Notes under the pieces: model-generated | Databases searched by the model: none | Told to the model about the DNA's origin: nothing | Seen by the model: only the letters and a program-made list of their open reading frames with translations | In this document: in pieces, positions 51,285 to 58,355 of the stretch | Position numbering within the stretch: the first letter of the stretch is position 1 | How the letters are laid out: each line of letters starts with the position of its first letter | Translations under genes and position numbers: made by a program | Source: Lachnospiraceae bacterium | Lineage (GTDB): Bacteria; Bacillota; Clostridia; Lachnospirales; Lachnospiraceae | Assembly (NCBI GenBank): GCA_024693135.1 | Contig: JAILLN010000062.1 | Coordinates: 1 to 58,355 of the forward strand | Direction: 5' to 3' | Length of the DNA stretch: 58,355 nt

Positions 51285-52481
51285 ATGAAAAAAAGTGAAG
51301 AAATTATAAAGACAGGGGAGAATTATTTCCTAAATACGTATAACCGGTATCCTGTGGTGCTGGATCATGGGGAAGGCGTATACCTATATGATATAGAAGG
51401 AAAACGTTATCTGGATTTCTTTGCCGGGATCGCTGTCTATGCCCTGGGGCATGGTAACCGGGAATTCAATGAGGCGCTGAAGGGTCAGATCGACCGGCTG
51501 TTGCATACCTCGAACCTCTTTTATAATGAGCCTGCATCCAAGGCTGCAGAAGTATTCTGCCGGGCTTCCGGCATGGATCGTGTATTTTTCACAAACAGCG
51601 GGACCGAGGCGATCGAGGGCGCCATTAAAACAGCCAGAAAATATGCTTATCTGAAGGATGGCGGCACGGATCATGAGATCATTTCCATGGAGCATTCCTT
51701 CCACGGCAGGAGCATGGGCGCTCTTTCGGTGACGGGCAATCCGCATTACAGGGAGGCATTCGGCCCGGACATCGGCAATATCCGCTTCGCAAGCTTTAAT
51801 GACCTGGATTCCGTAAGGAAGCTGGTCAATGATAAGACCTGTGCCATTATCATGGAAACCGTTCAGGGCGAGGGGGGAGTATATCCTGCAGATCCCGATT
51901 TCCTGAAGGAAGTCCGGAAGCTATGTGATGAACGGGACATTCTTCTCATACTGGATGAGATCCAGTGCGGCATGGGACGGACAGGGAGCCTTTTTGCCTG
52001 GCAGTCCTACGGAGTGAAGCCGGACGTGATGACCTCCGCAAAGGCGCTTGGCTGCGGGGTGCCTGTGGGTGCCTTTGCGATGACTGCAAAGGTGGCAGAC
52101 CATTCTCTGGTTCCGGGAGACCATGGCTCTACCTATGGGGGCAATCCCTTCGCCGCCACGGCAGTGCTGGCTGTTTTTGAGCAATATGAAAAGCTCGGCA
52201 TCGTAGACCATGTGCGGGAGGTGGCTCCCCTATTGGAGCAGGCGCTGGATGAGCTAAAGGCTTCTCATGCGTGCATTGTCGACCGCAGGGGGAAAGGATT
52301 GCTTCAAGCCCTGGAGCTGGACCGCCCCGTGGCAGGGGTCATAGCGGATGCCAGGGAAGAAGGGCTGCTTCTGATCAGTGCAGGAGCAAATACCCTCCGC
52401 TTTGTTCCCCCGCTGACCATAGGCAGGGAGGACATTCAGGAAATGAAAAAGCGGCTTGACAAAGTCTTGGGCAAGTCATAA
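51285..52481 (+). CDS. argD: Acetylornithine aminotransferase
   Basis: PLP-dependent class III aminotransferase of 398 residues making N-acetylornithine. Family motifs: FFTNSGTEAIEGAIKTAR near 101, HSFHGRSMGALSVTG near 138, LDEIQCGMGRTG near 223 with the PLP-binding Asp, and the Schiff-base Lys253 in TSAKALGCG. ATG 51285 follows AGAGGGG. It closes the arginine cluster; argF, argH and carbamoyl-phosphate synthase are not in the window. Confidence 0.96.
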   Translation: MKKSEEIIKTGENYFLNTYNRYPVVLDHGEGVYLYDIEGKRYLDFFAGIAVYALGHGNREFNEALKGQIDRLLHTSNLFYNEPASKAAEVFCRASGMDRVFFTNSGTEAIEGAIKTARKYAYLKDGGTDHEIISMEHSFHGRSMGALSVTGNPHYREAFGPDIGNIRFASFNDLDSVRKLVNDKTCAIIMETVQGEGGVYPADPDFLKEVRKLCDERDILLILDEIQCGMGRTGSLFAWQSYGVKPDVMTSAKALGCGVPVGAFAMTAKVADHSLVPGDHGSTYGGNPFAATAVLAVFEQYEKLGIVDHVREVAPLLEQALDELKASHACIVDRRGKGLLQALELDRPVAGVIADAREEGLLLISAGANTLRFVPPLTIGREDIQEMKKRLDKVLGKS

Positions 52482-52533
52482 AATACGTTTACGGGCTCGG
52501 GGTGCCGTATGCGTCAGGCGGTAAGGAGCTGAT

Positions 52534-53133
52534 TTGAATAATAGTTATTCCAGGGCGGTTGTTTTCTCCTGCATTTTTGTGCTGCTGGTCTTCGTTGCAG
52601 CCGGATGCTCCGGCCGCCAGGATGATGACGTGTCTTATGACCTGCAGAGCCTTGAACCGGTTTCAGAGGTTCCTGCGGAGTCGGATGATTCCCCACAGGA
52701 TAATATATATGTATATGTTTGCGGCCAGGTAGTCCAGCCCGGGGTATATGAGGTTCCGTGCGAAGCCAGGATATTCGAGGTACTGAAGCTGGCAGGGGGA
52801 GTCCGCGAAGAAGCGGATCTTTCGGCCATCAATCAGGCACAGAAGCTCTCGGACGGACAGCAGATTTATATCCCCAGCATGGGCGGAGATGATGAAACGG
52901 GGCAGGAAGGCCGGAAGGCGGAAAAGCCTGTGGACGACGGCCTGGTCAATATCAATACGGCAGATGTGTCAGAGCTTGTGGCTCTTCCCGGAATCGGGGA
53001 GACCAGGGCCCGCGCCATTATTGATTACAGGGAGCAGCAGGGGCCGTATCAGACCGTGGAAGACATCATGAATGTTACCGGCATCAAGGAAGGGCTGTAC
53101 GGAAAGATTGCGGATAAGATAAAAGTGAATTAG
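52534..53133 (+). CDS. comEA: ComEA-type DNA-binding lipoprotein
   Basis: 199 residues. The lipobox-like VAAGC places the lipid Cys near residue 25, so it is anchored outside the membrane. A SLBB-type domain (about 57-115, VYVCGQVVQPGVYEVP) precedes two helix-hairpin-helix units (about 138-199, VNINTADVSELVALPGIGETRA). ComEA binds double-stranded DNA for uptake. It starts at TTG 52534 after AAGGAG. Its usual partner comEC, truncated, lies about 3 kb downstream behind a two-component system. Confidence 0.9.
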   Translation: MNNSYSRAVVFSCIFVLLVFVAAGCSGRQDDDVSYDLQSLEPVSEVPAESDDSPQDNIYVYVCGQVVQPGVYEVPCEARIFEVLKLAGGVREEADLSAINQAQKLSDGQQIYIPSMGGDDETGQEGRKAEKPVDDGLVNINTADVSELVALPGIGETRARAIIDYREQQGPYQTVEDIMNVTGIKEGLYGKIADKIKVN

Positions 53134-53141
53134 GGGGACGG

Positions 53142-53831
53142 ATGGCAGACAGGGTTCTGGTGGTAGATGATGAAAAGCTGATCGTGAAGGGAATAAGATT
53201 TTCCCTGGAGCAGGACGGCTATGAGGTGGATGTGGCCTATGACGGAGAGGAAGCGCTTCATGCCGTGTCCGGAAACCACTATGACATCATCCTGCTGGAT
53301 ATCATGCTCCCGAAGCTTACCGGATACGAGGTATGCCAGCAGATCCGGGAGACATCGGATGTGCCCATCATCATGCTGACGGCCAAGGGAGATGACATGG
53401 ACAAGATCCTGGGGCTGGACTACGGAGCCGATGATTATATTACCAAGCCCTTTAACATCCTGGAGGTCAAGGCCAGGATCAAGGCGATCATGAGGCGCTC
53501 CCGGGGCGAAAAAGGAGCGAATAAATCTCTCGACATCATCGAAAAGTCAGACCTGAGGCTGGATGTATCGAACCGCCGGGTCTATATCTCCGGCAAGGAG
53601 ATCAACCTGACAGCCAAGGAATTTGATGTCCTGGAGCTTTTGGCCAAGAATCCCAACAGGGTATACAGCAGATTGGACCTGCTGGATCTGATCTGGGGCA
53701 AGGACTATCCCGGGGATGAGCGCACGGTGGATGTGCATATCCGGCGGCTCAGGGAAAAGATTGAGCGCTCCCCCAGCGATCCCAGATATATTCATACGAA
53801 GTGGGGCGTGGGCTATTACTTTGAAGGATGA
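53142..53831 (+). CDS. OmpR-family response regulator
   Basis: 229 residues. The receiver domain has DD near 9-10, the phospho-acceptor Asp53 in IILLDIMLP, the Thr/Lys switch residues in MLTAKG and TKPF, and the C-terminal winged-helix domain (about 130-227, LTAKEFDVLELLAKNPNRV then ERTVDVHIRRLREKI). It is paired with the kinase that overlaps its stop. Targets are unknown; the setting between comEA and a GerMN lipoprotein suggests envelope control. Confidence 0.95.
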   Translation: MADRVLVVDDEKLIVKGIRFSLEQDGYEVDVAYDGEEALHAVSGNHYDIILLDIMLPKLTGYEVCQQIRETSDVPIIMLTAKGDDMDKILGLDYGADDYITKPFNILEVKARIKAIMRRSRGEKGANKSLDIIEKSDLRLDVSNRRVYISGKEINLTAKEFDVLELLAKNPNRVYSRLDLLDLIWGKDYPGDERTVDVHIRRLREKIERSPSDPRYIHTKWGVGYYFEG

Positions 53832-55285
53832 AGGATCTGGTCACCCTCATAATTAAAAAGTCTGCAATAATGAGAAGCCTGAAATTCAGGATCTTCATTA
53901 TTGTTCTGCTGGTAGGCGTGATCCCTGCGTTTGTCATGAGGGTCACTCTGGTAAAGAGCTATGAGCAGAGGGCGGTAAATCAGAGGATCACGGATGTGAC
54001 CACCCAATGCGTCATTCTATGCAGCCGGCTTGCGGAAGCCGGATATCTGTCGGATCCCTCCGATCCCGTTGTCAATGAAGAATTATCCCGCCTATCTAAT
54101 TTTTATGATGGCCGCATCCTGGTAGTGGATGGGGCATTCCGGGTCGTGAAGGACAGCTATGGCATGTCCGAGGGCAAGACCGTGGTTTCCAGAGAGGTCA
54201 TTGCCTGCATGAACGGAAGCAGCAATATGAGCAACCATGATGAGGTCAACGGTTACCTGGAGATCACGGTTCCCATCACCATTCCGGAGAAGGGGACGGT
54301 GCTGGGGGTCATGGTGGCCAGCGCCTCTACGGATCCGATCCAGGCAAACAAAACTGTTCTGAATCAAAGGGCATGGATCATTGAGGTCACCATCGCCATC
54401 TTTGTGCTGGCCATCGCCTATGCGCTGTCGGCCACGCTTCTGCTTCCCTTTGATAAAGTCATTTCTGCCATCAATTCTGCCAAAGAAGGCTTTGATACAA
54501 GCATCGAGCCGGTGGATATCCCTGATTATACCGAAACGAGCGAGATCATGGAGGCATTTTATCACCTGATGAATCAGATCAAGGAGGTGGACAGCACCAG
54601 GGAGGAGTTTGTGGCAAATGTGTCCCATGAGCTGAAGACCCCTTTGGCTTCCATGAAGGTTCTGTCAGACTCGATCCGAAATGAGGAAAATGTGCCGGTG
54701 GAAATGTACAGGGAATTCATGAATGACATTGCCGATGAGGTAGACCGGGAAAATAAGATCATCACGGACCTGCTTTCCATGGTGAAGCTGGACAAACAGG
54801 CGGGTACGCTGAACCTGGAAGAGACGGATATCAACCAGCTGATGGCTGCGATCCTGAAGCGGCTGAAGCCATTGGCAGAAAAGGGAGGCATCGAGCTGAT
54901 CTATGAGGGCCGTAAGGAGGTCGTGGCAGATGTGGATGAGACGAAATTCACCCTGGTGATCACAAACCTCGTGGAGAATGCCATCAAATATAACCGGGAA
55001 AACGGCTGGGTCAAGGTGGTATTGGATGCAGATATCCAATTTATGATCCTGACGGTATCGGACAATGGCATTGGGATCCCGGATGAATCCTTGAATCATA
55101 TCTATGACCGGTTTTACCGTGTAGATAAATCCCATTCCAGCCAGATCGGTGGCACGGGCCTTGGACTTGCCATAACCAGGGCTACCATCCTGCTGCACAA
55201 GGGGTCGATCAAGGCTTCCAGCGTTGAGGGTGAGGGAACGACGTTTACGGTACGGATCCCGCTGAATCTGACGCAGACATTATGA
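53828..55285 (+). CDS. Sensor histidine kinase
   Basis: 485 residues. Membrane helices lie near 18-38 and 180-205 around an extracytoplasmic sensor domain. A HAMP-like linker leads to the HisKA domain with His267 in FVANVSHELKTPLASM. The HATPase region has N, G1 (DNGIGIP) and G2 (GGTGLGLAI) boxes. ATG 53828 overlaps the regulator stop by four bases, so the two proteins are coupled. The architecture resembles WalK/ResE-type kinases. Confidence 0.95.
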   Translation: MKDLVTLIIKKSAIMRSLKFRIFIIVLLVGVIPAFVMRVTLVKSYEQRAVNQRITDVTTQCVILCSRLAEAGYLSDPSDPVVNEELSRLSNFYDGRILVVDGAFRVVKDSYGMSEGKTVVSREVIACMNGSSNMSNHDEVNGYLEITVPITIPEKGTVLGVMVASASTDPIQANKTVLNQRAWIIEVTIAIFVLAIAYALSATLLLPFDKVISAINSAKEGFDTSIEPVDIPDYTETSEIMEAFYHLMNQIKEVDSTREEFVANVSHELKTPLASMKVLSDSIRNEENVPVEMYREFMNDIADEVDRENKIITDLLSMVKLDKQAGTLNLEETDINQLMAAILKRLKPLAEKGGIELIYEGRKEVVADVDETKFTLVITNLVENAIKYNRENGWVKVVLDADIQFMILTVSDNGIGIPDESLNHIYDRFYRVDKSHSSQIGGTGLGLAITRATILLHKGSIKASSVEGEGTTFTVRIPLNLTQTL

Positions 55286-55341
55286 CCGGTCAAAGCCTTG
55301 GACTTAGGCGAAAACGCATTATCATTTAACGGTACGGGGAA

Positions 55342-56271
55342 ATGAGAAAAAAAACCATAACAATCATCCTTCTCCTGCTTGCCTTGCTCCTATCTTCCTG
55401 CAAGAGGAACGATCCGGAGCAGGTAAAGGACGGAAAATCCATCAACCTGATCTATCCGGACCAGACTTATGCGTCCTTGGGCTCGGTGAAGTATACGGTT
55501 TCAGCGGATCGGACCGAGGATCAGGTAAAGGAGCTTGCGGAAAGGCTTTCCAAGGGGCCGGAGGAGATCGGCCTGAGGCCAGCCCTGAATGAAAAGGCGG
55601 AATTAAAGAGCATGAATCTGTCGGGACCTGAGGGATCCCTGATAATGGACTTTAAGGGATCCTACAGGAAGCTGTCCAAAACCGAAGAAGTGCTGACCAG
55701 GGCTTCCATCGTCGAAACAATGACTCAGCTGGAGGGCATTTCCTATGTGAAATTTACGGTAGAAGGAGAGCCGCTCCGTGATGCCGCCGGCAATGAAGTG
55801 GGAAATATGATCCGTACTTCCTTCATCAATGATACGGGAGACGAGATCACTACCTATGCCAGGCGCCGCGTGACGTTGTATTTTACGGACAGGGACGGGA
55901 AGAACCTGGTGAGGGAGGACCGGGTAGTGGTATATGCCGCCAATACATCTCCCGAAAAGCTTGTCATCCAGAAGCTGATCGAGGGGCCGGACCGGGAGAG
56001 CGGGATGTATCCAACCCTTGCTCCGGATACAGGCCTTTTAAGCATTGCCATCAAGGACAATATATGTTATGTAAACTTTAACGCCGCCATTTATGAAAAG
56101 CCCTATGACATCTCCGAGGAGGTGGTGGTCTACTCCATCGTGAATACCTTGGCCGAGCTGCCGGGTGTGGATAAGGTGCAGATCGCTGTGGAGGGGGTGG
56201 CGGACGGAGTGCTTTTTGACCATATGAAGCTCGATACGATTTATGAAAGGAATGCAGACATGAACCGATGA
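55342..56271 (+). CDS. GerMN-domain lipoprotein
   Basis: 309 residues. A signal peptide ends in the lipobox LLLSSC with Cys20. Two GerMN domains follow, about 35-160 and 175-300 (ERLSKGPEEIGLRPAL and KLIEGPDRESGMYPTL mark equivalent points of each). In sporulating Firmicutes, GerM-type proteins act at the envelope and in spore engulfment structures. It may be the output or sensor partner of the two-component system just upstream. Its stop overlaps the comEC start by four bases. Confidence 0.88.
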   Translation: MRKKTITIILLLLALLLSSCKRNDPEQVKDGKSINLIYPDQTYASLGSVKYTVSADRTEDQVKELAERLSKGPEEIGLRPALNEKAELKSMNLSGPEGSLIMDFKGSYRKLSKTEEVLTRASIVETMTQLEGISYVKFTVEGEPLRDAAGNEVGNMIRTSFINDTGDEITTYARRRVTLYFTDRDGKNLVREDRVVVYAANTSPEKLVIQKLIEGPDRESGMYPTLAPDTGLLSIAIKDNICYVNFNAAIYEKPYDISEEVVVYSIVNTLAELPGVDKVQIAVEGVADGVLFDHMKLDTIYERNADMNR

Positions 56272-56915
56272 AGCGGCCGATGTGCGTGATCGCGGCCTGC
56301 CTTCTGCTCATGACCGTCCTCGTCATGAAGATCCGGCCGCCGTCAAAGCCGGAGCTCCCGTTTAACGGAGAGCAGGCGGAACGGATACAGGCTGTAGGGC
56401 AGATCCGCGATAAATACGAAAAAAGCAATTCTTATTATCTGGTTATTTCAAAAGCCCGGATTTCCCGGGAACAAAATCAAGACAACAAAATCTGCAATAT
56501 ACTGGTCAAACTGAAGGAGGGGGATATCTCTTATCCTGAGCTGCCGAAGCTCGGCCGGACTATCCGGGTATCCGGCAGGCCTTATTTCTTTCCTCCGGCG
56601 GTGAACCCCGGACAGTTTGACCTGGCAGAATACGAGAAGCTCCATGGCATTGATTTCGAGATTACCGGAGCGGAGCTTCTGGGGGAATCCGGCAGGGCAG
56701 ACTGGCTGGGGGAGGCGCTGGACCGGTTTGCCTGCCGGCTGGAGGGAGTCTATGACAGCCTTTATCCGGGATCTTCCTGTGGCATTGTAAAAGCCATGGT
56801 GCTGGGAGACAGGCATTCTCTCGAGCCGGAGATCAAGGGCCTGTACCAGAGGGCAGGGATATCCCATATACTTTGTATTTCCGGCGTCAATAGTTCGTTC
56901 TCGGTGAACCTATAG
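56268..56915 (+). pseudogene. comEC: ComEC/Rec2, truncated
   Basis: The frame covers 215 residues: an N-terminal membrane helix (4-20), the DUF4131-type extracellular OB domain (about 35-150), and the start of the competence domain, GIVKAMVLGDRHSLEPEIKGLYQRAGISHILCISGVN. Full ComEC proteins continue for another 400-600 residues with channel helices. Here homology stops just after ISHILCISGVN near base 56889 and a TAG follows at 56913-56915. DNA uptake by this copy should be abolished. The break coincides with the start of unrelated sequence, which suggests insertion or recombination rather than point mutation. Confidence 0.85.
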
Positions 56916-57086
56916 TGCTGGAAAGCCCGTATTTACGGCATTGGTAGCGGGCGGTTCTTCACGATATCCATTGTCTGACGGGCAGGAAGGCAAAAGTGTA
57001 GAATACATTTTTGGGGAGGGGGAATATATCCGGCATAAAAGTGTATGTTTGGCAGAAAAGAGAATCAGAAAGGGTCGCAGCTTCCT
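56916..57086. other. Unassigned sequence after the comEC break
   Basis: No gene seen. It contains GCCCG/CGGGC arms (56927-56931 and 56949-56953) and two direct copies of AAAAGTGTA (56993 and 57040) 47 bases apart. It may be the end of a mobile element or its excision scar, but no transposase or integrase is visible. Confidence 0.3.
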
Positions 57087-57416
57087 CTAAAGTCTGACTT
57101 TCAAATATTTTTCGGTGAATTCCAAATCCTTGATCAGCAGACACCCATCCCGCTCTCCGGCGAACTCATACCCCGCGTACCGCGTCTTTACGGAAGAAAG
57201 GCGTTTTACAATCTTTCCGTTTTTATACAGGGCATATTCTAAGGAAGTATCAGAATCTACATCAGGCTCGCAGGGAGTATTTCTGAAGTCGCCACCAGAG
57301 CCTGAAGCCACAAAGCCTGCCTGCCTTATTTCCCAAGTTGACCCGTCTGATGATGTATATGATTTTCCTTCTGACTCATCACTGTCAGGAATATTCAAGC
57401 TGTTCAATATTTCCAT
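57087..57416 (-). CDS. Unknown 109-residue protein
   Basis: A soluble acidic protein with a Ser/Gly-rich middle and a beta-rich C-terminus (LEYALYKNGKIVKRL then LLIKDLEFTEKYLKVRL). The start at 57416 has AAAGGAAG at a good distance; an in-frame ATG at 57449 is possible. No family is recognised. It runs toward the truncated comEC and is not part of that operon. Confidence 0.5.
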   Translation of the reverse strand: MEILNSLNIPDSDESEGKSYTSSDGSTWEIRQAGFVASGSGGDFRNTPCEPDVDSDTSLEYALYKNGKIVKRLSSVKTRYAGYEFAGERDGCLLIKDLEFTEKYLKVRL

Positions 57417-57808
57417 ATGACTTATCTTCCTTTCTGCTATTTCCTTCATTTTCTCTCTTTAAATGTATGATGTGTCTTTCTGTTTTTGTCAGCGAAAATT
57501 TTGATTGACAGAATACAGTATACAAAAACGATTTTGCTTTTTCAATAGGGACGGTTATGATTCGATGCCTGCCAGTATCGGATGTAAAACTGGAGATAGA
57601 AGCGTATATAGATGTCTGGATAGATCTTACTTTTTCTTACCCCCCTTCCTCGTCAGAGTCCCATACAGAGGGTGGCCTCTCCTGCTTTGAAAAAGGCTGA
57701 TGATGGCTTGAACCTTTCAACGATAGGAGGGGGCAATCGTTAAAAGGTAATAGGTGGATATCATAATAGAAGAGATGCCCCGCTTTAAGTGAGAAAGGAA
57801 TGAAAAGC
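57417..57808. other. Interval before the SymE-like gene
   Basis: No convincing gene. A 46-codon frame at 57558-57698 lacks a clear start signal. An inverted repeat AACGAT/ATCGTT (57719-57724 and 57737-57742) surrounds AGGAGGGGGC, about 70 bases before the SymE-like start, and could hide a ribosome site or be a regulatory stem. Confidence 0.35.
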
Positions 57809-58018
57809 ATGAAGAATGTAAGGAACTTGAAGGTCTGCTATCGGAGCGAACCCAGGCATGGTGCGGGATTACATAGCTTTCACAACGTGTATGTTCCGTC
57901 AATCAGCCTTTCCGGGAAATGGCTGGAACAGCTGGGCTTTGATATCGATACCCCGATTGCCGTGGAGTGCTCTGACGGGAGGCTCGTCATCACGAGGAGG
58001 GATTGGAATAAAAACTGA
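57809..58018 (+). CDS. SymE-like small protein
   Basis: 69 residues. It resembles SymE-type toxins (type I toxin-antitoxin family, AbrB-like fold): a basic start with KVCYRSEPRHG, then VPSISLSGKWLEQLGFDIDTP, then AVECSDGRLVITRRD. The SGKWLEQLGF and LVI landmarks are the basis for the call. ATG 57809 is chosen because AAAGGA lies 8-10 bases upstream; ATG 57800 is too close to it. An antisense RNA antitoxin would be expected to overlap the 5' end; no promoter for one is obvious. Confidence 0.7.
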   Translation: MKNVRNLKVCYRSEPRHGAGLHSFHNVYVPSISLSGKWLEQLGFDIDTPIAVECSDGRLVITRRDWNKN

Positions 58019-58355
58019 TGTGTTCCTCCACTGTGGTATGATAACAAAAATGGTCTGCCACAATTTAGTAGGGATACCGCTTGACTATATATTTGTTCAA
58101 GTCGATTTTGCTGTACATATCAATTAAGCTTTTCCGATAAATCACTATATCGAAAAAATTAGGTTTATCTTTACGTATGACGAAATTGTTGCTGCCTTTT
58201 ATGCTTGTTGCAATAAACCCGTGCAAATGCGGTTATTATTGCAGGATATGTGATCATTATTGGAGTGGCAGTATTAAGGTGGAGATACAATTTACAAGAG
58301 TGAGTAAGTAAAAACAGGGAAATCATCCTGATAATCCTGCGTCTTTGAGGATGTT
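58019..58355. other. AT-rich right edge with gene debris
   Basis: Apart from the YifB-like fragment at 58177-58311, no gene is seen. The sequence is AT-rich and looks like decayed or mobile DNA. Confidence 0.4.
58177..58311 (+). pseudogene. Fragment resembling YifB/ComM Mg-chelatase-like protein
   Basis: A 44-codon frame contains FMLVAINPCKCGYY, close to the signature of YifB/ComM proteins (FMLVAAMNPCPCGYY form), and ends in IQFTRVSK like the strand after the DRID motif. The rest of the protein is absent. An overlapping frame encodes a hydrophobic peptide, so the reading is not unique. If correct, it is a second broken competence-related gene at this edge. Confidence 0.35.

Noticed and set aside
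48032..52481. ARG boxes as explanation of the GGTTNACATAAAT copies in the arg operon
   Set aside because: The sequence differs from the ARG boxes at 46724-46825 and the same element occurs before thrS and other non-arginine genes.

Overview
The window is a chromosomal segment of a Gram-positive clostridial bacterium, most likely a Lachnospiraceae member. The evidence is the gene order nusB-ispA-dxs-tlyA-nadK-argR-recN, a YqhY/Asp23 gene before nusB, an L20-leader attenuator with an AUU start codon for infC, DUF342, DegV, RqcH and GerMN genes, strong AGGAGG-type ribosome binding sites, and clean TTGACA-17-TATAAT-like promoters. Base composition is moderate in GC. Intergenic DNA and the accessory genes are clearly richer in AT.

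Layout. 1-1197: the tail of a Fic-family gene, then about 1 kb of non-coding DNA. 1198-5414: deoB, prfC and a transglutaminase-like lipoprotein. 5469-13181: yqhY, nusB, a promoter-driven leader that folds as a three-way junction (where xseA/xseB would be expected), ispA, dxs, tlyA, nadK, argR and recN. 13382-16575: glgA and rqcH. 16550-22832: a small membrane protein, a SEC-C protein, thrS (no T-box), an EAL protein, and the infC-rpmI-rplT operon behind an L20 leader. 22936-27820: tRNA-Leu(CAG), an AEC permease, two exopolysaccharide genes, thiT and a CPBP protease. 28042-34112: an MMPL/RND exporter coupled to a very large GLUG-repeat membrane protein. 34161-36811: a small AT-rich accessory island with a gene remnant, a PD-(D/E)XK-like protein and an unknown protein. 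36998-44643: valS, a DUF342 protein, a small protein, a TPR/zinc-ribbon protein, an S1 protein and a DegV protein. 44652-52481: arginine biosynthesis, with argG and a LytTR regulator divergent from argC-GNAT-argJ-argB-argD around four ARG boxes. 52534-56915: comEA, a two-component system, a GerMN lipoprotein and a truncated comEC. 56916-58355: a rearranged right edge with an unknown protein, a SymE-like gene and a YifB-like fragment.

The most unusual signal is not a gene. A 13-bp direct repeat, consensus GGTTNACATAAAT, recurs almost only between genes (before thrS, the 52-aa protein, the GNAT gene, argB, argD and between the CPBP and MMPL genes). Within plus-strand clusters its copies lie 31-33 or 53-55 bp apart, that is three or five helical turns. 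Its core matches the XerD arm of the Firmicutes dif site, but no XerC arm is present. The largest array has five copies in the argJ-argB gap. A phased DNA-binding system of unknown identity is the best reading. The rest of the window is mostly ordinary core metabolism and translation, with arginine genes plausibly controlled by the ArgR encoded at 11052-11498.
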